64,000 bases of DNA from assembly GCA_949152475.1 (NCBI GenBank), contig OX424560.1:39501719-39565718 (forward strand), given 5' to 3'. The translations under genes and the position numbers were made by a program. The notes under the pieces are model-generated. The model did no database searches, was not told where the DNA came from, and saw only the letters and a program-made list of their open reading frames with translations. This document shows, one piece after another, positions 41,101 to 50,100 of the stretch. Source of the DNA: Terebella lapidaria (taxonomy: Eukaryota; Annelida; Polychaeta; Terebellida; Terebellidae). How positions within the stretch are numbered: the stretch's first letter is position 1; each line of letters starts with the position of its first letter.

Positions 41101-44100
41101 CATCATGCGCTTTGACTCTGAAACCTGTGGATTTTTTCGCCTGTGACTTTTCATAGCAAAATCTAACACACTTCTTGATCCAAGATGAGATCGTAGCAGG
41201 ACGGATATCATTTGGAAAATCCTTAAGATAGGACACGAAAAGCAAACGCTTGCCGAGATGCAGCTCACGCGTACGATTAACGTAGATGCGGAGGGCTCGC
41301 ACGGGACAAAGCTTCGCGTCTTCCTCCAGGCCCGGCCCCAGAGAAGGAGTCAGGGCGGGAATGGAAAAGCTCAATAATGGCGTACCTGCTAATTGAGTTT
41401 TGGCCAGAAAGGAGGGAATGACTCCGAGGAGAACCGAGGAGCCATCCGACTTCCACTTAACTTTGGAAAAGGACAGAGCGTGAAGCTCACTCCGTCGCTT
41501 CCCGGAAGCCAGAGCCAAAAGGAAGACCGTCTTAAACGTCAGAAACTTTAGTGAGGCCCGCTCAAGGGGTTCGAACGGATCTTTTCTTAAGACGTTGAGA
41601 ACAAGCGATAGATCCCACTCAGGAACCGGGTTCCTAGCTTTCGGTCTTTCGATCTCGAAACTATTAATCAACGCAGTCAAACCTTGATCATGACCAAAAT
41701 CGATCCCAAGTTTGGGTTTTAGAGTCTTCGCGATAGCCGTACGGTAACCCGCGATCGTGGATGGAGCTCGCCCTTCATTGAACTTTTCGAGAAGAAATTC
41801 GGAAATTAGGGGAGCATCGACTCTGAAAGGACTAACCTTCCGGCGACGACACCAAGCACAGAAGGAAGTCCACTTCGATTGGTAGACTGCCAAAGAAGAT
41901 TTTCGATTTGATCGGGCGATCCTAGCGGACACCTCCCTTGAAAATCCCTTCTTTCGGAAACATCGCTCGACAATATCCAGGCATGAAGCTTCACACTTGC
42001 GGGAGCCTGATGAAACATGCTGGAGCGAGGTTGTTTGAGGAGGTCCCACCGATCCGGAAGCTGACGAGGGAAGTCTACTATCAACTCCAGAAGGTCCGGG
42101 AACCACGACCTCTGCGGTAGACACGGAGCAATCAGCAGGAGGCGACACTGGTGAGTCCGAAACTTGGCGATCACCTTGTCCAACAACACCGCTGGGGGGT
42201 AAGCATACGCGTACATGCCCTCCCAGGACGTCGACATCGCATCCACTGACATGGCCGTGGGATCGGGAATGGGCGACACAAACGAAGGAAGTTTGTGGTT
42301 CCACCGGGTCGCAAACAAATTGACCATCGGCGTGCCCCATAGGCCGCAGAGAGATTGGAATACCCTGGGGGCAAGACTCCACTCCATGGCCTGGACCTGG
42401 CCCCTCCGGGAGAGGCGGTCCGCCCAAACATTCATATGACCAGGGATATGCCTCGCGAAAAGCGAAATACCCCGGTCGTGACACCAGAGCAGGAGGTCGA
42501 TAGCGGCCTGGCACAGCGACTGGGACTTCGTACCGCCCTGCTTGTTGATGTAAGCGACAACGGTGGAGTTGTCGGTGGCCACCAACACAGCCTGATTGAG
42601 GAAATGTGTTTCCCAATGCCTGAGAGCCAAGAACACGGCCTCCAGTTCCAACAGGTTTATGTGCCATTCCTGCTGAGACGAAGACCAGGTGCCCGAGACC
42701 TCGCTGTCGTCCCAGTGAGCGCCCCAGCCGTCCATACTGGCATCCGTAAATACGTGCCTGGATGGAAGCGGCCGGCGGAATGACGACCCTCGGAGCAGAT
42801 TGACGGGATCCAGCCACCATTGCAGATGGGAAACGACTTCCGGAGAGACCTGCACGAGCTGGGATCTGTCTCCCGTGACCTGGGACCATTGAGAGTGTAG
42901 ATGCCGCTGAATAGGCCGCATGTGCAGGCGGCCCAACGGAACTAACTTTTCCGTGGACGCCAGCATCCCGAGAAGGGACTGCCAGCGTCTGGCCGTCTGT
43001 GGAATGCGACGAAGGAAGCCTTCTGACAGCACGGATAATTTTGACTGACGATCCAGCGTCGGCAACACAGTCTCTGAGGTAGTCTGATAACGATACCCCA
43101 AGAAGACGAAGTCTCGACGCGGTGACAAGTCGGACTTTTTTTGGTTGATTTTGAACCCCATCCGTGAGCATAGATTTACCACAAACTGTGCTTGGACGAT
43201 CAGCGTTTCGCGACAATGGTGCCGGATTAGCCAATCGTCGAGATATTGGTGGATAAAAATCCCCCGCTTGTGGGCGAGAATCTGGACTTCCCGAGCCACC
43301 ATGGTGAAAATCCACGGCGCTGTCGATAATCCGAACGGGAGCGCCCGAAACTGCCATACGCGGCCGAGATAGAGAAATCTCAGGTATTTGCGAACTGCAG
43401 GTTTCATTGGAATATGGAAATAGGCATCTTTGAGATCGATCGTTACCACCCACGAATCGCGAGGCATGACTGAACGAACTTGCTCCGGCGTTTCCATGGA
43501 AAACGTCGGCACTATTAAGAACTTGTTCAACGGAGAAAGATCTATCACTGGTCTCCAACCCCCCGACGCTTTGGGAACCACAAACAACACGCTGTAGAAC
43601 CCGGGAGTGTCCCCGGGAGCAGGTTCTATCGCTTGTTTCTCGATCATCGCCGTTATCTCCTCGTGGAGAACACGGCGGCGTTCTGGATCGTTTGGAAGAG
43701 TGAAACCCCTTGGGACGGGCGATAACGGTGGCAATTTCTCGAATTTCAGGCCGAATCCTCGACGGAGCGTCGAGACGACCCAGGGGCAAGCCCCGAGCCG
43801 CTCCCACTCTTTCCAAAACAGAATTAAACGAGCTCCTACGGGCTCGTCTGAGGAAGGAATATCGACCGAAACGAGCTGACCATGCAGCTCTTCTCGACAC
43901 TCGAGCAAAGGATCCGGCCCGGAATCCGAAGCTATACGTACCCGGTTTCTTTTCCCCTGCGGGCTTGGGAGCCTCTCCGCGTCCTCGGCCTCGGCCACGA
44001 CCACGGTCTCCTCGGGTGCTGCCGGCAGAGGCCCCGCGAAAGGGCAACCCTGAGGCCCTGCCTCTCGCTCTACCACGGCCACGAGTCGGCTGTTGCTGAG

Positions 44101-47100
44101 GCTGAGACTGCTGAACTGCAGACTGGGGCTTCTTAAAGGCCGAAACCATCTGTTGTGTGAGGCGTTCCAGAGACTTCGACTGGCTCAGGAGGGCATTGGA
44201 AGTAGAGGACTTCGCGGCCTTCTCGTCGGCCTCCTTCTTCACCTCCCGCAACTCCGCAGAACGGTCAGGGAGTAGAAGTGAAGTAGGGGCTCCGGAAGAG
44301 GGGATAACGGGGTGGAGAACTCTCATGTCTGTCATGAGCTGGTCCGGAACCTCGAACTTGAGGGATGAGAGGAAGGCGTCACGCCGCCACAACTCGGACA
44401 CCCAGAGTGAGTGGGAGTCCAGGGCCACCTTGTCACCCACACCTTTGCCAATGGAGGTGACCAATGAAGCGCAGCTCAATAAGGCTTCTGCCAAATCATC
44501 CCGGTCGACGTCAGGGTTGTCCAGGACCTGGTCACGGCACTGAAGAATGGCCCGTCTCGTAGCCATCGACAGCCAGTCCATGGCCGAATCCGTGGCCAGC
44601 CCCACTCGAAACGTGTGCTGCAGCTCCGCCAAGGCCGCCCATGGGATCTCCACGGCCTTAGGCTCCTTGAAAAAGGCGTAATGGGGGTGATGCCTCCTCA
44701 AAGCTGTAGGCTTGTCGTCCAACTCCGACGACGTATAGTAGTCGTTGACAGACGGGCGAGCAGGATACGCGCCAATCGCCGACTTGTTGGACCTGATGGT
44801 CTCGTCCATGCGCTCCTGCATGGAGCCGCGAACTCCCTGTGACAGAGGGAACCGTAAGGCGTCCTTCGACGGCCGGGGGTGCTCTATCTCAGAAGAGATC
44901 ATCGAACGAGCCACCTTCTTGACTGGGGCCGGAGCATGCTCTTCGGGCCACAAACCCGGGAGGACCCTCTTCACAAAATCCAACTTCTCCCCCCAAGAGA
45001 GAGGGTCGTCGGACTCGGGCTGGTCCGCCTCCTGGTCCGGGTCCGCCTTACGCTTTCGCGGAAGCGTGAGGCCTGACGGGCCAGGTAACGGCTGGTCAGC
45101 CGACTGAGAGACCTGTAGGGAAGGTTCCTCATCTGAAGACGGCTCTTCCCTAAGCAGAGGGGAAGACGGGGGCGGTGGCGGCTGTGGAGGCGTGAACCTC
45201 GCCAGAAACTGCTGCCACTGGCCTAACATCTCTTCCCGAAAAGACTGAAGCTCGCCCCTAAGGCGCTGCTCTGACGTCGTGGAAGAGCTCCCCTGGACAG
45301 GAACACCGGACGGCTCCGACGCACGGGAAGACCCTTGGTCCGCCAACTGGGCGAAGGACAACATACCCTGGCTAGAGGCGACGAAACCGGAGGGCAGGGC
45401 CGTAAGAGGGGAATCGTCCTTGATATCCTCGGCGATCTGAACACACAGGGCGAATCAGAAAAAGGAAACTCTGGAAACCGTGGAGACATGGAAACTCCAG
45501 GAACCCATGGGTTTGGACGGCTCATGGCCCTTGGCTCCCGGCCCCTACTGGCCACGGCTCCGGTAGCCACGGCCTGGGGTCCAGTAACCGACGGGAAATC
45601 GGGTGCCGGCGGCCGTATCACTGGCGACACGGGCCCGGACCGAAATCCGCCCTGGCTATGGGGTTGAAACCCAGCTCCGGGGGCAGGTGCCCGACCCGGA
45701 GGGGGAAACAACACTCTCTGTCCAGAGGGATCCCGGGCGCAGGGAACCGTCGTGAGCCCGACGGAACCGGCAGACCCCGAAACCACACTCGGACACTGAA
45801 ACCCAGGTCGTTCAGCCAGAGAAGCATGAGAACGAGGGGCCAGTAGAGAGGGAGCCAAAAGTGAGCCACACAAACCCGTAGGTTGTGGGGAAGTTAGGGT
45901 GCCGAGAGCCGAACGCGCGGCTCCCGGGACCCGTACCTGGCTGAAAGAAAATGACAATGATAAATCAAAACTTACAGCACAAACAGCATTGGTTAACTGC
46001 AAATCTAAACGCCGCTTGCGTTCCTCAGACGCCTTGGGACGCGGCCTGGCGCTATCAGAATCTGACGGGGAAGGGGGAGTAGGGCAACCAGCAAACCTGC
46101 GGGCCTGAATCTCCCGTAAGCCTTGAAGACAGAGTTTCCACTCGTCGATGGACCAATCCGCGCATAACTCACAGGTGGCTGAAGGACGGCAATAAACAGT
46201 GTCCCTACACTGCCAGCAGGCGTTATGAGCCTCCCACTTAGGAAGGTAGTGTTTGCAAACGATGCACTTCATATCTGAAACATATCAAACATCGAAGTAC
46301 AAACGGGCGATAATGGGGGAAGGAAAGGGGCCTGGGGAGGCTTTACCATTTCCTCCCAAAAAAATCGCAAATCACTAACTCTTAAGCTAGTCTAACAACG
46401 AAAGAACGATCTACTGAAGAAAAAGCTGTGCAAAGAACAGCCTAAAGACGATCGTAGACGTGAAGAAATTCGACTTTGAATGCCGAAAGCAAGACTTGCT
46501 GCACATCCAACAATGGAGGAGCAAATTAATGGCGGTTAAGGTCAATCATATGACCGGTGTGACGTCACATCTACACCGCGGGGAATCTGAGATGTGTGAG
46601 AGTAATTTCCTTCAATTTCGAGTTCCGAGATGGATGTCAGGAATTTTGAGAAAATTCTTGTGACATTCATTTCTCTCTCCTCTTCTTTGAATGCCAAGGT
46701 AAGATTACCCCAAAGAGTTTATTATAGAGGTAGTGGTATGGCAATAAATATGATGTTATGCTGCACAACAAACATAATGCGTGAAAGGCATTCAATGCAA
46801 TATCAACGTGGGGGCATATCAAAGCTTCGGGAACGACAAAGCAAATCGCTTGGCATCCGGCGTATTTTGTTTCGTACCTGAGTGACGAGAGTCTGTGAGC
46901 CATTGAGGGCCGACACAAGGGGATCCATAAGCATTGGGAGGTAAGGAAGCAAGGAACTCAGGCGGACAGGGACGGTCAAACACAGCTCCACAAACAGGTC
47001 CTTCATATGCTGCTTGTGTAGGCCGCTCTGGAGACTGTTCAAACCTGCATCACAACAATGTTGTACAGAAAGATTTGTAAATTACAGGCTTGCTCTAACT

Positions 47101-50100
47101 TTGTATTGTATGTTCCAGTTTGTTAAAGTATAATATCGGAACTGTTTCACTTATTTACTGAGTAATCATACATTACATATTCCACTGTACTATCTGATAA
47201 AGATTTGTAGATGAACCACGAATTATTTCTCAATGACATTCCATACCCTGTAGCAGACTGGGCAGGAGGGGCAGGAACTCCTGGTAGAGCAGATCGTGAC
47301 TGCCACCTCCGATAGATCGGAATAGCGCACGTAGCAGTAGGAAGTAGTTATACGGCTCCTTGGCAGTCAGAGCCAACTCCATCGATCGGTTCACAATCGT
47401 GTGCAGGTGGGGCTGTCATGACAAGTGTTCAATGCTGATTATTTGATGTACCTTTGATATATCCTCAGATTACTGTCATGCTTTATAAATTTAATGGTTA
47501 GTTCAAGCGTTTGCTAAACAATTTTGCAATGCAACCCCATTCGTTATGAGTTGACGGTATCCATAACTTTGATGTCAGTGTGTAATGCATACTAACCTTG
47601 AGCATCTGTTCATTCACCGCAGCCAGCAAAGACACTGAGCCGAACACAAGCTTAAACAGCTTCAGGTACAAATTGGACCGCTCCATGTTTGCTTGAAAGA
47701 AAGTCGAAAAATAGCTCAGAGGGAGAATGTAAGTGGTTGATGGATACATTGCTGTAATGCTGTATGGTATTCTTGGATATTTTTCTGTGAGTTTCATTTG
47801 TGGACTACCCAGTTGGTACTCACAGCCCCTCACTGTGCTAGCAACTCAATTCCATCATATTCATAACACAAAGGTCATATTCGGTAACATTATACGCTAT
47901 TCCCAGATTATTTTTCTATGTGTTTCCTCACTCACATCCCATTTCTTCCATTCGGTCGAGTAGGTATTCCACGAGAATGGTCGCAAACGTGGCAGAGGTG
48001 TCTTTGTTAGCCAGGAATGAATTTGCGATAATCTGAAAATTATGAGAGTGACTAATGAAAGATCTTGTAATCACAAACTTAAAATAGTTGTTTTGTGTTT
48101 TTTGTGGGAATTTCAAAGCTACTGTAATATCAGAATTTTACCTGCAGCGCATAATTCTGATGTATTCGATCTACCATGTACTGTCGGGAAAAAAATTATT
48201 TTCATGAGTGATGTTTTTCGCACATTCCAGCAGTCTAAGACATTTATTCATATTTACACAACACAATTCTGGGTTGTCAAACTCACTTCAATGGTGGTCG
48301 CAAAGATTTCCTTGAAGGTCACAGAACTCATCATGGTAAACTTGAGGAGGAAAGGAACAGAGTGCCATAACCATCCGTAATATCATAATAAGTCGGAAAC
48401 CACATGAAATTGATGATTTTAAAACAGTAAATACTCACGACTCCAGCAAAGTGATCTAAGACTTCCCTCTCCTCTTTGGTTCTCACTGACTGCTGCATGC
48501 TGAAGCTAGAAAATATATAGCAGAAAACACTTATCAATAATCTCGTAAACATTTTTGGTTTGTTCATTGCGGTAAATAGATAACAGCTTTACATTCGGGG
48601 CAGTTCAGTACAGCATAGACTTGACTTACGTGACGGGTCTAACATATGGTTGTCCAGTTGGTGTCATGTTTATGGTGTAAATGTCCAGGGCCTGGAGAGC
48701 GTACTTCACCAGCCGTACGTACACCAGGGTCTCATGAGGAAGGAACTGCTTGTTCTGTACCATCGCTACATCTAAACAGGGGAAAAGAATATTTCTATCA
48801 AATCAGATGAATACAAATGGTAAAACATATTACCCCTCAATCTAGTTGACATTTTGCTGGTATAACAACACAGACCACTATTGGTAACTGACCGATGTTA
48901 GGAGCTTTACAGGAGGCCGCTCCCCATGTGATGGTTTTGACGCCAGACACTAGTGTTTTAACGAGACTCCGACAATCCGTGACAGAACATGTGGGACCCT
49001 GACTCGTCATGAATCCAACCTTCGACTGAAAGGTGAGAAATTTATACATTAATATTAATATAGCATACATTAAATGCTCCTCAGTCGTGTTAGACAGTCA
49101 GTCGTGTTAGACATCAAGTATGGACTATAAAACATTCGGACTAGACAAATAACGCTGCCCAAAATACTGCTTGTCCACTAAAAACTATTTGAAGTCTGAC
49201 AACTTTTTGATCTTTGATGGAAATAGAAGATAATTTGACAAACCTTTCCCTCCTCCTTCTCACTTCCCAGACTCCCGAGGCCGCTGCTAGTGCTGATGCT
49301 GGTCTTGGGTTCCTCCTTGATATCCGCCAGTGGGGGTTTGGTGTCGTTGCCTGGCAACCCGCTGACCCCAGGGGTAGTGGGGAACATGGGGGGCAGGATG
49401 CCGGTGCCTGGGGTGGAGGGTACGCCGGGGGTGGGAGGCTGTGGGGTGGCTGGACCGCCTGACTGACTGGGCCCGGGGGTAGAGAGCTGTGTCTGGAGGG
49501 ACGGGGGACCACCTTGACTGCTCTGGGAGCCGCCTGAGTGGAGTGCCACCTGGTTACTGGAGACCGGAGTCGGGGACTTGTTGGACGTGTCCTGCTGCTT
49601 GGAGCTAGAGGAGACATATTCACAACTTGTGTTCTACATTTGTTAAATCAGTAAAATTCAGGTCTTATTTCCAGCAGTAGTCAGACACTGACAAAGACAA
49701 TTCTCAACTGTTTTCTCCGAGTGTTTCCACTCACCATTTGTTCAAAAGAACTGGCAGTTGTATTTCTGCGATTGTCTTGAACTTCAGAACAAACACCTCC
49801 AACATTCTTATGAACAACTCCCGACCCTACGAAAGTGAGAACAATATTTTGTTTCAAAATAGTGAAGCCACTAGCAGCAAGAAACTTCTAAGGGTCTAGT
49901 ACTTACTCGTATTACCTGTCAAATCAACTCATTTCCAAAAATAAACACAAATCGATATTCTATAAGTAGAATTATGAGACGAACATTTCCATTTTCGGCG
50001 TCGCTCTTGGATCGGATGCATTCAACGAGGTTAAGCAGAAGTTTACAGGACATGGTCTGTATGCTCGGCAGGAGCGACTCGTCGTGTACGTTCATCGAGA

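Larger units (their letters stand above)
40181..46750 (-). mobile_element. DIRS-B, DIRS-type YR retrotransposon in TRRAP intron 22
   Basis: About 6.6 kb. It has roughly 212-bp inverted terminal repeats with one difference between them, an internal complementary region, and gag-like, RT/RNase H/methyltransferase-like and recombinase regions on the minus strand. Its proteins and terminal sequences (GGAAGTTTTAA, CTCTATAATAAAC) show it is a close relative of DIRS-A. It is recent and nearly whole, with about one break in the gag part. It explains the whole 6.7-kb intron between exons 22 and 23. No target duplication is visible at its ends. Confidence 0.92.
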
